Part shown: one piece after another, positions 44,472 through 52,469 of the stretch
Layout: each line of letters opens with the position of its first letter
Numbering within the stretch: the first letter of the stretch is position 1
Assembly: GCA_013815685.1 (NCBI GenBank)
Contig: JACDFR010000001.1
Coordinates: 1-64,000 of the forward strand
DNA: 64,000 nt
Reading direction: 5' to 3'
DNA from: Ramlibacter sp.
GTDB taxonomy: Bacteria; Pseudomonadota; Gammaproteobacteria; Burkholderiales; Burkholderiaceae_C
Notes under the pieces: model-generated
What the model was told of the DNA's origin: nothing
Seen by the model: the letters and a program-made list of their open reading frames with translations, nothing else
Database searches by the model: none
Position numbers and translations under genes: made by a program

Positions 44472-45899
44472 TCAGAGTTCGTTGATGAAGCGCGTGTGGA
44501 GATAGGGCTCGATGCCTTCTGCACCTCCTTCGTGGCCCCATCCGCTGTTGCCCAGGCCGCCGAAGGGCGTTTCGGGCAACGAAGCGACGAAGGTGTTGAC
44601 CCCGACGATGCCGGCGTCGATCTGCCTGGTCAAGAGGCGGATCGACGGCGCATGGTCGGTGATCACATAGCTTGCAAGTGCGAACTGGGTCGCGTTTGCA
44701 AGACGGACCGCCTCTTCGAGCGTGCCGAACGGCACGATGGGCGCGACCGGCCCGAACGGCTCGACGGCCATGATCTCGGCTTCGGGCGCCACGTCGGCCA
44801 GGACCGTGGGCTGGAAGAAATTCCCCGGGCGCTCAAGGGACGAACCGCCCGCGACCAGCCTGGCTCCGCGCGCCACCGCATCAGCAACCAGCGACTGGAG
44901 CGCGGCGATGCGCCTGGGATTGGACAAGGGGCCCATTGTGGTCGAGGGATCCGCGCCATCTCCCACGATGACCTTTCCGGCGTTCTCCGCGAAGCGCTGC
45001 ACGAAGCGCTCGTAGATGGCGGTGTGAACGTAGAAGCGGCTTGCGGAGTTGCAGGTCTGCCCGGCGTTGCGGTATTTCGCGGCGCTGGCCTTGTCCGCCG
45101 CCGCCTCGGGATTGGCGTCCTCGCAGACGACGACGGGCGCATGGCCACCAAGCTCCATGGTGGCGCGCTTGAGTTGCGCGCCTGCTTTCATGGCCAGTTC
45201 CCGGCCAACGGCGGTGGAGCCCGTGAACGAGATCTTGCGCACCTGCGGCATGGCAATGAGCTGCCCGGAAATCTCCGCGGGCACACCGTAGACGATATTG
45301 AGTGCGCCGGCCGGCAAGCCCGCGTCGCTCAAGCACTGGGCCAGCAGCATGGCCGTGGCGGGCGTCTCTTCGGCCGGCTTGGCCACGACCGTGCAGCCCG
45401 CCGCGAGCGCCGGCGCGACCTTGCGAATGAAATTGATCGCCGGGAAATTCCAGGGCGTGAATGCCGCGACCACGCCAACGGGCTCGCGCAGCGTACTCAT
45501 GCGGCCGGAAACTGTGCGCGCCGGGATGGTGCGGCCATAGGCACGGCGTGCCTCGCCGGCATAGAAGTCGACCACGTCCGCCGCCGCCGCCACTTCGGCC
45601 TTGGCCTCGGCCACCGGCTTGCCGTTCTCCAAGACGATGACGCCCGCGATGCGGTCCGCTTGCCCGCGCATGCCTTCAGCGGCGCGCCGCAGGATCGCCT
45701 CGCGTTCGAATGCCGGCGTGTCGCGCCAGCGCTTGAACGCCGCGTACGCGGCCAGGGCGGCATCCTCCACGTCCTGCGCGCCGGCGCCGGAAAATTCAGC
45801 GATCCGCTCACCGGAGGCGGGATTGTGGACACGCAGAAGACGGCCTTGGCCTTTGCGCCTCTTGCCGTTCAGGAAAAGCGCGAGTTCGGGGTAACCCAT
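44472..45899 (-). CDS. NAD(P)-dependent aldehyde dehydrogenase (succinate-semialdehyde type)
   Basis: The 475-residue protein starts at the ATG at 45899 (MGYPELALFLNGKRR), because GGAGG lies five bases upstream; a GTG four codons earlier is in frame but lies over that site. It shows FTPWNFPAINFIRKVAPALA (cofactor site), FTGSTAVGREL, MELGGHAPVVV with the general base Glu, and AGQTCNSASRFYV with the catalytic Cys. The family most resembles succinate-semialdehyde dehydrogenases. Together with the GMC enzyme it should convert an alcohol to an acid. A promoter with a perfect palindrome lies upstream. Confidence 0.92.
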   Translation of the reverse strand: MGYPELALFLNGKRRKGQGRLLRVHNPASGERIAEFSGAGAQDVEDAALAAYAAFKRWRDTPAFEREAILRRAAEGMRGQADRIAGVIVLENGKPVAEAKAEVAAAADVVDFYAGEARRAYGRTIPARTVSGRMSTLREPVGVVAAFTPWNFPAINFIRKVAPALAAGCTVVAKPAEETPATAMLLAQCLSDAGLPAGALNIVYGVPAEISGQLIAMPQVRKISFTGSTAVGRELAMKAGAQLKRATMELGGHAPVVVCEDANPEAAADKASAAKYRNAGQTCNSASRFYVHTAIYERFVQRFAENAGKVIVGDGADPSTTMGPLSNPRRIAALQSLVADAVARGARLVAGGSSLERPGNFFQPTVLADVAPEAEIMAVEPFGPVAPIVPFGTLEEAVRLANATQFALASYVITDHAPSIRLLTRQIDAGIVGVNTFVASLPETPFGGLGNSGWGHEGGAEGIEPYLHTRFINEL

Positions 45900-45921
45900 T
45901 TGAACCTCCACAGATCTTTGG

Positions 45922-45941
45922 ATTCAAATGTACATTTGAAT
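45922..45941. promoter_or_regulatory. Perfect 20-bp palindrome, candidate TetR operator
   Basis: ATTCAAATGTACATTTGAAT is a perfect inverted repeat and contains the same TTnAAA-N6-TTTGAA form as 41968-41985. It covers the -10 box of the promoter, a classic repressor position. Confidence 0.65.
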
Positions 45942-45955
45942 ATCGGGCGATGCAA
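45927..45955 (-). promoter_or_regulatory. Sigma-70 promoter of the aldehyde dehydrogenase-GMC operon
   Basis: TTGCAT (45955-45950), a 17-bp spacer and TACATT (45932-45927) lie on the minus strand. The start would be near 45920, 21 bases before the ATG. Confidence 0.6.
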
Positions 45956-46062
45956 GATGCGCTCCTCACGAGGCATGCGGCCCAACGCGGACAATTTTGC
46001 GCCCAACAGTAGTTTGAGCCCTGATCGCGCCGTGGGATAGAGAAGCGCGCCGACGCCCGCAA

Positions 46063-47472
46063 CTACAGGATGTAGCGCGACAAGTCCTCGTCACGGCTCA
46101 ATTCCTTGAGCCGCCGGTCCACATACGCGGCGTCTATGGTCACGGTCTTGCCGCCCAGGTGGGCGGCGTCGAAACTGACCTCGTCGAGCAAGCGCTCCAT
46201 CACAGTGGCCAGGCGTCTCGCGCCGATGTTTTCCGTCCGTTCATTCACGTCGTACGCGATATGCGCAAGCCGCGTGATCGCCTCGGGCGCAAAGTCCAGC
46301 GACACGCCTTCGGTCGCCAGAAGCGCCTGGTACTGCTTGACCAGCGAGGCATGGGTCTGCGTCAGGATGGCTTCGAAGTCCTGCACCGACAGCGACTTGA
46401 GCTCGACGCGGATAGGCAGGCGCCCCTGCAGCTCGGGAATCAGGTCGCTGGGCTTGGAAAGATGAAATGCCCCGCTGGCGATGAACAGGATGTGGTCGGT
46501 CTTGATAGGCCCGTACTTGGTCGACACGGTCGTGCCTTCGACCAGCGGCAGCAGATCGCGCTGGACGCCCTGGCGCGAGACGTCCGCACCGCCACCACCG
46601 CCCTCGCCGCCGAAGCCGGACCTGGAAGCCACCTTATCGATCTCGTCGATGAAGACGATGCCGTTCTGCTCGGCATTGTGGATCGCCGCCGCCTTGATCT
46701 CATCCTCGTTGACGAGCTCGGCGGCCTCTTCCTCGACCAGCAATTTCATGGCCTCGGCGATCTTGAGCTTGCGGGTCTTGCGCCTGGCACCGCCCAGCTG
46801 GCTGAACATGCCGCGCAACTGTTCGGTCATCTCGTCCATACCCGCGGGTCCCATGAGCTCCAGCTGGGGCCGGGATTCGGCCAGCTCGATCTCCACGTCC
46901 TTGTCATCCAGCAGGCCTTCCCGCAGCTTCTTGCGGAAAGACTGGCGCGCCGTTCCTTCGCCTCCTGCTTCCGCGCCGCGGGGCGGCGGAACCAGCACGT
47001 CGAGCACGCGGTCTTCGGCGGCGTCCTCTGCCCGGCTGCGAACCTTGCGCATCTCCGCGACGCGGGTCTGCTTGACCGCCAGTTCCGCCAAGTCGCGAAT
47101 GATGGAGTCGACGTCCTTGCCGACGTAACCCACCTCGGTGAACTTGGTCGCCTTCACCTTGATGAAGGGCGCATCCGCCAATCGGGCCAGCCGACGCGCG
47201 ATTTCGGTCTTGCCCACACCGGTCGGGCCGATCATGAGGATGTTCTTGGGCGTGATCTCGCCACGCAGCTTTTCGTCGACCTGCTGGCGGCGCCAGCGAT
47301 TGCGCAGGGCAATGGCGACCGCACGCTTGGCATCGGCCTGACCGACGATGTGGCGGTCGAGTTCGGAAACGATTTCCTGGGGAGTTAATGTGGCCCCCAC
47401 GCTAGCGGCCAAGGCCGCTGCGCTGCCCCCCGAGGGGGCCTTCGCGCCTTGGGGCGGCCCGGCGGCGCTCAT
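46063..47472 (-). CDS. hslU: ATP-dependent protease ATPase HslU, repeat-derived N-terminus
   Basis: HslU is the hexameric AAA+ unfoldase that feeds proteins to HslV. Conserved sequence begins at [20 protein letters not shown]; before it lie 28 residues ([20 protein letters not shown] and on) that are entirely encoded by a dispersed repeat copy. Walker A is GPTGVGKTE (residues 82-90), Walker [10 protein letters not shown] near 270, and the sensor region [10 protein letters not shown] near 355. The length is 469, about 26 more than E. coli HslU. The ATG at 47472 is part of the repeat; a GTG at 47400 would give 445 residues. Neither has a good ribosome site. hslV ends 98 bp upstream. Confidence 0.93.
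   Translation of the reverse strand: MSAAGPPQGAKAPSGGSAAALAASVGATLTPQEIVSELDRHIVGQADAKRAVAIALRNRWRRQQVDEKLRGEITPKNILMIGPTGVGKTEIARRLARLADAPFIKVKATKFTEVGYVGKDVDSIIRDLAELAVKQTRVAEMRKVRSRAEDAAEDRVLDVLVPPPRGAEAGGEGTARQSFRKKLREGLLDDKDVEIELAESRPQLELMGPAGMDEMTEQLRGMFSQLGGARRKTRKLKIAEAMKLLVEEEAAELVNEDEIKAAAIHNAEQNGIVFIDEIDKVASRSGFGGEGGGGGADVSRQGVQRDLLPLVEGTTVSTKYGPIKTDHILFIASGAFHLSKPSDLIPELQGRLPIRVELKSLSVQDFEAILTQTHASLVKQYQALLATEGVSLDFAPEAITRLAHIAYDVNERTENIGARRLATVMERLLDEVSFDAAHLGGKTVTIDAAYVDRRLKELSRDEDLSRYIL
47391..47472 (+). repeat. Dispersed ~80 bp repeat, copy E, encoding the HslU N-terminus
   Basis: GGCCCCCACGCTAGCGGCC, then TGCCCCCCGAGGGGGCC and CGCCTTGGGGCGGCCCGGCG and GCTCAT. Read on the minus strand it supplies ATGAGCGCCGCC as the apparent hslU start and 28 codons. 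It lies in tandem with copy F. Confidence 0.92.
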
Positions 47473-47473
47473 T

Positions 47474-47553
47474 TGGCCCCCACGCTTGTCACTTCGTGTA
47501 CCGCGCTGCCCCCCGAGGGGGCCTTCGCGCCTTGGGGCGGCCCGGCGGCGCTC
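47474..47553 (+). repeat. Dispersed ~80 bp repeat, copy F, between hslV and hslU
   Basis: GGCCCCCACGCTTGTCACTT, then TGCCCCCCGAGGGGGCC and CGCCTTGGGGCGGCCCGGCG. It is nearly identical to copy E over the 3' half, placed directly after it in the same orientation, and the best candidate for the consensus. Confidence 0.92.
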
Positions 47554-47569
47554 AATCCGGCGTCGAGCG

Positions 47570-48121
47570 TCATTGCATTACCTCGATGGTGTGGTGCATG
47601 TTCGTGTAGATGCACAGCTCTGCGGCGATCTCCAGCGACTTCTTCACGATGTCCCTGGCGCCGAGCTCCGTGTTGTCGAGCAAGGCCTTGGCGGCGGCCT
47701 GCGCATAGGCGCCGCCGGAGCCTATAGCGATGATGCCGTGCTCGGGCTCGAGCACATCGCCGTTGCCGGTGATGATGAGAGAGGCTTCGGTATCGGCCAC
47801 TGCCAGCATGGCTTCCAGGCGGCGCAGCACCCGGTCGGTGCGCCAGTCCTTGGTGAGTTCGATGGCCGAGCGAACCAGGTGGCCCTGGTGCTTTTCGAGC
47901 TTGGCCTCGAAGCGCTCGAACAAGGTGAATGCGTCGGCCGTGGCGCCCGCGAACCCGGCGATCACCTTGTCGTGGTAGAGCTTTCGCACCTTGCGCGCCG
48001 TGCCCTTCACGACTACGTTGCCAAGCGTCACCTGGCCGTCGCCCCCTATCGCCACCTGCCAGCGGCCCTGGGCGTCCTTGCGCCGGACGCTGACAATGGT
48101 CGTGCCATGAAATTGTTCCAT
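47570..48121 (-). CDS. hslV: HslV peptidase subunit
   Basis: HslV is the proteasome-like dodecameric peptidase used by HslU. The ATG at 48121 gives 183 residues starting [14 protein letters not shown]. The short propeptide should be removed to expose the catalytic Thr of the TT pair, a threonine protease N-terminus. [37 protein letters not shown] and [13 protein letters not shown] are characteristic. It is followed after 97 bp, mostly two repeat copies, by hslU, whereas in most bacteria the two genes lie much closer. Confidence 0.96.
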   Translation of the reverse strand: MEQFHGTTIVSVRRKDAQGRWQVAIGGDGQVTLGNVVVKGTARKVRKLYHDKVIAGFAGATADAFTLFERFEAKLEKHQGHLVRSAIELTKDWRTDRVLRRLEAMLAVADTEASLIITGNGDVLEPEHGIIAIGSGGAYAQAAAKALLDNTELGARDIVKKSLEIAAELCIYTNMHHTIEVMQ

Positions 48122-48180
48122 GGGACACCATCTTAGGCTGCCCGTGCCAATTGCAAGGCGCCGCAGCGGTGCCAAGCGTT

Positions 48181-50097
48181 TCAGTCGGTGCGCGCCATCA
48201 CCCGGGCATGTTCACTGATGCCGATGACATTGAAGAACGCCGCCACCAGCCTGTGCACTTCCACGAACTGGACCTGGCAGCCCTCGGCCTGGCGGGCCGT
48301 TACCCAGTTCAGCAGCGTGCCCGCAGCCGTGAAATCGATGCGTATCAGGCGGGCGCAGGAGATGACCATGACGTCGGCGCCCGCCAGCTTGCTTTCCAGC
48401 GTATCGAGCGCCTCGGTGGAATCGCCCAGTATCTGCCCCGCAAGCTCGACGGTGGAGATATTCGACCACTGCGAGCTCGGCCCCGCAGCGTGGGTATCGC
48501 TGTAGCCCATGTTCATGCCCGACGACAGCGAATCGTGAAAGGCCTCGCCAACGATGGTCTGGCCGGCCGCGGTGCTGCCGTCAGCCTGCACGGCCCTGTA
48601 CTCACAACGGGCACTGTCCCATGAGGGCGGCGATACCTCGTAGGTGACGCAATAGTCCAACGCGACCAGCTCGAACTCGTCGGGGCGATGCATTACGCGC
48701 AGCACTTCCATGCGCAGCCTCCACCAGATCGGGTTGGTGCCTTTGTCGCCGGACGGTGTGGCGTCCTTGAGCACTTTCTCGAGATTCTCCGCCCCGATGA
48801 AACGCAGTTGCACCGGCTGGTTCGCCCACTGCGTGAACAATCGCGTGAGGCCCTCGACGGCTCCCTGGTCGATTGCATTGAGCTTCACCCAGGAGAGATG
48901 CCAGGGCGGTGCAGCTTTCCCCAGGGCGATGGTCATCGCCGCCACGGTCTGGGTGCCCACCGTGGCCGGACAGGTCCAGTTGGCCTTGGACTGGGTCGAA
49001 CCGGCAGCGCCGGAAGGCGCCTGCATGCGGCCCACGGCCTCGGGAATCGAGACCCACTGGGGAGCCGAACGGCCGAAACGGCCGGCGAAGTCGATCGCAG
49101 CCGTTTCGAACCGGTCCTGGCGCCCGGTGGCGCGATACAGGTCGAACAGCGTCAGCCAGGTCTCGTCGTGGTCGATGCGGCCGCCCTGCGGCCCCAGCAC
49201 CTCCATCAACCCGGCTTCGGCCCCCGCGTCGTCGCCGTTGGCGAAGCGGATGGACGCCTCTTCCAGCTCCGGATCGTGGGCGAACTCCTCCACATCGATC
49301 GCAAACAGCTTGGACGCGGAAAAGCCGGTGCTGCTGCTGCCCGGCTCGGTACCGGGCCCCCCCGGTGTCACGGCCGAGAACGCCGTTTCCGTCGCCGGCC
49401 GGGCGATGGGGGTCGGGCCGCGCGGCGTTGCCGCCGCGGGCTTCGCGGCCGGAACGGGCATGCTCGCCACCGCGGGGGACGGCACCGGCGATCGAACTGC
49501 CGGCTCGGGCGTCCAGGAAAATTCTCCCGGGTTCACCGACGGCACCATCGGCTCCAGGTGGGCTGGCCCGGTTTTCTCTTCTGAACTTCCGGATTCCAGC
49601 GACTGCGGCTCCGTCTTGGTATAGGCCGTGAACCGGCGCGATGCCGAGCCCGCGGGATCCTCAGACGGCTCGGGCGGCACATGCGAGGACATCGGGAAGT
49701 TCGTGCTGCTTCCCACGCTTTTACCCGGCGCGTCGCCATGCTTGGTCTTCCACCACTGCATGGACATCTGGGCCTCGATCTCATCGATCTTCTTGAGCGT
49801 GGTCGCGCGGTCGTCGGGCTTGGAAGGCATCGAACTCTGGAAGAACGACGGGCGGGCCGCGGGATCCTGGCCGGCCATCACTTCGCTGCGGCGCATCTTG
49901 CGCAGCATGTCGAACTCCCGCTTGCGCACGAAATCATTGCGCCGCTTGCGCTCGATCATCTCCTTGAGCATCTGCTTGGAGTAGGTGCTCTCGCGATCGG
50001 CTTCCTGCTGATCGAGGTCGGCCCAGCTCGTCGTCGGGTTCTTGACGAACTTCACTACCTTCGACAGCAAGCCGGTATTCTCGTCCTTCGGCGGCAT
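48181..50097 (-). CDS. STAS-domain protein with long disordered N-terminal half
   Basis: The 638-residue protein begins with a charged helical region (residues 1-100, with [20 protein letters not shown]). A Pro/Ser/Ala-rich disordered stretch covers ~120-270. An acidic tetratricopeptide-like segment follows near 280-350 ([20 protein letters not shown]). The last ~100 residues read [20 protein letters not shown] and [21 protein letters not shown], typical of STAS domains that bind phosphoserine partners or sense nucleotides. No membrane segment is seen. I do not know its function; it follows dksA by 39 bp and precedes hslV. Confidence 0.7.
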   Translation of the reverse strand: MPPKDENTGLLSKVVKFVKNPTTSWADLDQQEADRESTYSKQMLKEMIERKRRNDFVRKREFDMLRKMRRSEVMAGQDPAARPSFFQSSMPSKPDDRATTLKKIDEIEAQMSMQWWKTKHGDAPGKSVGSSTNFPMSSHVPPEPSEDPAGSASRRFTAYTKTEPQSLESGSSEEKTGPAHLEPMVPSVNPGEFSWTPEPAVRSPVPSPAVASMPVPAAKPAAATPRGPTPIARPATETAFSAVTPGGPGTEPGSSSTGFSASKLFAIDVEEFAHDPELEEASIRFANGDDAGAEAGLMEVLGPQGGRIDHDETWLTLFDLYRATGRQDRFETAAIDFAGRFGRSAPQWVSIPEAVGRMQAPSGAAGSTQSKANWTCPATVGTQTVAAMTIALGKAAPPWHLSWVKLNAIDQGAVEGLTRLFTQWANQPVQLRFIGAENLEKVLKDATPSGDKGTNPIWWRLRMEVLRVMHRPDEFELVALDYCVTYEVSPPSWDSARCEYRAVQADGSTAAGQTIVGEAFHDSLSSGMNMGYSDTHAAGPSSQWSNISTVELAGQILGDSTEALDTLESKLAGADVMVISCARLIRIDFTAAGTLLNWVTARQAEGCQVQFVEVHRLVAAFFNVIGISEHARVMARTD

Positions 50098-50136
50098 GGA
50101 GTGTGTCGCTGGTACTGCTTGGGGAAAGAATCGGGA

Positions 50137-51084
50137 TCAGTCCCCGAACATCTTCTGCTTGAGCTCGCGGCGCTGCTGCGCCTCGAGCGAGAGCGTCGCC
50201 GTGGGGCGTGCAAGCAGCCGGCCCACGCCGATCGGCTCGCCCGTCTCGTCGCAGTAGCCGTAGTCGCCGCCGTCGATGCGGGCAATCGACTGTTCGATTT
50301 TCTTGAGCAGCTTGCGCTCACGGTCGCGCGTTCGCAGCTCCAGGGCGTGTTCTTCCTCGATGGTGGCGCGGTCGGCCGGGTCGGGCACGATCACCGTGTC
50401 TTCGCGCAGGTGTTCGGTGGTTTCGCCCGCGCTGTTGAGGATGTCCTGCTTCAATTGCGCGAGCTTGAGCCTGAAGAAAGCCATCTGCTTTTCATTCATG
50501 TACTCCGAATCCGGCATGGCGAGCACTTCGGCATCGGTCAGCTCTTCGACCGCCTTGCTCTTCCAGTTGTTGGCGAGCTTGGGGTCTTTCTTGATCGCCA
50601 CCAGGGGCGGGGGGGTCAGGACGGAAGGAGTCATGGTCTGGGTATAGCTTGCTTTGGCCGCGGTGGACGCCACGGATTGCGCCATGGAGGGCACCGTGAT
50701 CTGCGCCAGCCGCGCCGAGGGTTTGGTAGCCCGCGCCGGTTCCGCCCCCAAAGTGGCGGCATCGGGACGGGGTGGCATGGCTCGTGGCAGTGCGGGGCCC
50801 GCGGGCGCGGCGGCCTTGGCGGACGTCTTGGCGGGCACTGCCTTCGATTGGGCCGCCGCCTTGGTAGCGGGCGGCTTGGCAGCCGCTTTCACGTTGGGCA
50901 GGGGCACGCTTTTCCTGGCAACGGGCCTGGCTGCCTTAACCGGCGTCTTCTTCACCGCAGTCTTGCGGGCGGCGGCTTTGGGCGCGGTCTTCTTCGAGGC
51001 CGCTTTGGCCGCCGGTTTCACAGCCTTGGGCGCGGCTTTGGCCGGTTTGCCCGCTGGTTTTCCGGTCTTCGGTTGAGGCTTCAC
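50137..51084 (-). CDS. dksA: DksA-family RNA polymerase regulator with H1-like N-terminal extension
   Basis: DksA binds the RNA polymerase secondary channel and works with ppGpp. I start at the GTG at 51084, which has AGGAG eight bases upstream, giving 315 residues; the frame continues upstream. The last ~130 residues are DksA-like: DSEYMNEKQMAFFRLKLAQL, the coiled-coil tip with DPADRATIEEEH, and the zinc-finger region GDYGYCDETGEPIGVGRLLA then TLSLEAQQRREL. Only one of the four canonical cysteines remains, a zinc-free pattern known in alpha- and betaproteobacteria. The first ~180 residues are Lys/Ala/Pro-rich, like histone H1 or AlgP, and are not part of normal DksA (about 150 residues). Confidence 0.9.
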   Translation of the reverse strand: MKPQPKTGKPAGKPAKAAPKAVKPAAKAASKKTAPKAAARKTAVKKTPVKAARPVARKSVPLPNVKAAAKPPATKAAAQSKAVPAKTSAKAAAPAGPALPRAMPPRPDAATLGAEPARATKPSARLAQITVPSMAQSVASTAAKASYTQTMTPSVLTPPPLVAIKKDPKLANNWKSKAVEELTDAEVLAMPDSEYMNEKQMAFFRLKLAQLKQDILNSAGETTEHLREDTVIVPDPADRATIEEEHALELRTRDRERKLLKKIEQSIARIDGGDYGYCDETGEPIGVGRLLARPTATLSLEAQQRRELKQKMFGD

Positions 51085-51330
51085 TTCCTGTCTCCTCGCA
51101 GCAGCGGCGCCGGCATGGGGTAGCCGAACGACCGCCGACCTTCCTTGTTCTGGTGATGGGGCGCCTTCATGAGTGCGAGTTATACCCTGATTGTTGGGCT
51201 TGCGGCGCTCACGGTTGGGGTTTTCACCCCCGCGTTCCGGGAAGGACCTCGCAGAGGGGACCGCCATGAGTTGCGGAATCGAGACAATCATCGGGTCCCC
51301 GGGCAGTTGGCGAAAGGTCGCAAGCCTAAC

Positions 51331-52401
51331 TCAAATGAGGCACTGCTCGAGTCCCTGCAGAAAGATATCTTTGGGCAGCTCGATGCCGATGAAGACCATC
51401 TTGCTGTTGCGCTGCTCGCCCTCGCCCCATGCGGGACCCAGGTCGCTGCCCATCAGCTGGTGCACACCCTGGAAGATCACTTTCCGGTCGGTTCCCTGCA
51501 TGTGGAGCACCCCCTTGTAGCGCAGCATCCTGGGCCCGTAGATGTTCACGATGGCGCCCAGGAAGTCCTCGAGCCTGGCCGGGTCGAACGCCCGGACGGA
51601 CTTGAAGACGAAGCTCTTTACGTCGTCGTCATGGTGGTGGTGGTGCCCACGGCCTTCGTGCGCGTGCGAAGGATGGTCGCAGTGCTCGCCATGTTCGTGG
51701 TCGTGGCCTTGCGCATCGCCGGGGTGGTCATGGTCGTGGTCGTCTTCTTTCAGGAAGTCAGGGTCGATGTCCAGCTTGGCGTTGAGATTGAAGCCGCGAA
51801 GGTCGAACACGTCCGAGAGGGCCACCTCGCCAAAATGGACGGCCTTGTGCGGCGCCCGCGGATTCATGTGCTTGAGGCGATGGATGAGGGCCTCGGTTTC
51901 GTCTTTCTCCACCAAGTCGGTCTTGCTGATGAATATCTGGTCGGCAAACCCCACCTGCCGGCGGGCTTCCTGCCGGTCGTTGAGCTGCTGGGCCGCGTGC
52001 TTGGCGTCCACCAGCGTCAGGATGGAATCGAGCAGGTAGGTTTCTGCGATCTCGTCGTCCATGAAGAAGGTCTGCGCCACCGGCCCGGGATCTGCCAGCC
52101 CCGTGGTTTCAATCACCACCCGGTCGAAATCCAGCAGGCCCTTGCGCTTCTTGGCCGCCAGCAGGTGGAGCGTGGAGCGCAGATCCTCCCGGATGGTGCA
52201 GCAGATGCAGCCGTTGCTCATCTGGATGATCTGCTCCTTGCTTTCGGTGACCAGGATGTCGGCGTCGATGTTCTCCTCGCCGAACTCGTTCTCGATCACG
52301 GCGATCTTCTGGCCATGGGCTTCGCCGAGCACGCGCTTGAGCAGCGTGGTCTTGCCCGAGCCCAGGAAGCCGGTGAGGATGGTGGCGGGGATCAGACTCA
52401 T
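51331..52401 (-). CDS. CobW/COG0523 GTPase with His-rich metal-binding loop
   Basis: The 356-residue protein is a G3E-family metallochaperone. I use the ATG at 52401 (MSLIPATILTGFLGSGKTTL) rather than a TTG four codons earlier. GFLGSGKTTLLK is Walker A, NGCICCTIREDL near residue 70 is the CxCC metal site, VIETTGLADPGPVAQTF is Walker B, and SKTDLVEK is the guanine-recognition motif. A loop near 225-260 holds many His and Asp residues (HEHGEHCDHPSHAHEG and GHHHHHDDD), fit for zinc. The substrate protein is unknown. It lies upstream of dksA on the same strand, with a 246-bp gap. Confidence 0.92.
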   Translation of the reverse strand: MSLIPATILTGFLGSGKTTLLKRVLGEAHGQKIAVIENEFGEENIDADILVTESKEQIIQMSNGCICCTIREDLRSTLHLLAAKKRKGLLDFDRVVIETTGLADPGPVAQTFFMDDEIAETYLLDSILTLVDAKHAAQQLNDRQEARRQVGFADQIFISKTDLVEKDETEALIHRLKHMNPRAPHKAVHFGEVALSDVFDLRGFNLNAKLDIDPDFLKEDDHDHDHPGDAQGHDHEHGEHCDHPSHAHEGRGHHHHHDDDVKSFVFKSVRAFDPARLEDFLGAIVNIYGPRMLRYKGVLHMQGTDRKVIFQGVHQLMGSDLGPAWGEGEQRNSKMVFIGIELPKDIFLQGLEQCLI

Positions 52402-52469
52402 GGTGGCACCCAAATACTCGAAAGGAGGGGCAGTTTAGCGGGCAAACCGGCCCCGCGCCGGCCCCTGGG

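Noticed and set aside
48130..48157. CTTGCAA and CCTAAGAT upstream of hslV as a sigma-32 heat-shock promoter.
   Set aside because: The -10 part fits the CCCATnT consensus poorly and a start there would leave almost no 5' UTR. Not strong enough to report.
51085..51330. Gap between the CobW GTPase and dksA genes searched for a gene, Zur box or promoter.
   Set aside because: Only a TATAAC box on the minus strand with no matching -35 was seen. The open frame extending dksA upstream has no ribosome site and no family support.
51640..51730. Repetitive CAT/GTG-rich stretch.
   Set aside because: It encodes the His/Asp-rich metal loop of the CobW GTPase on the minus strand, not a separate repeat element.
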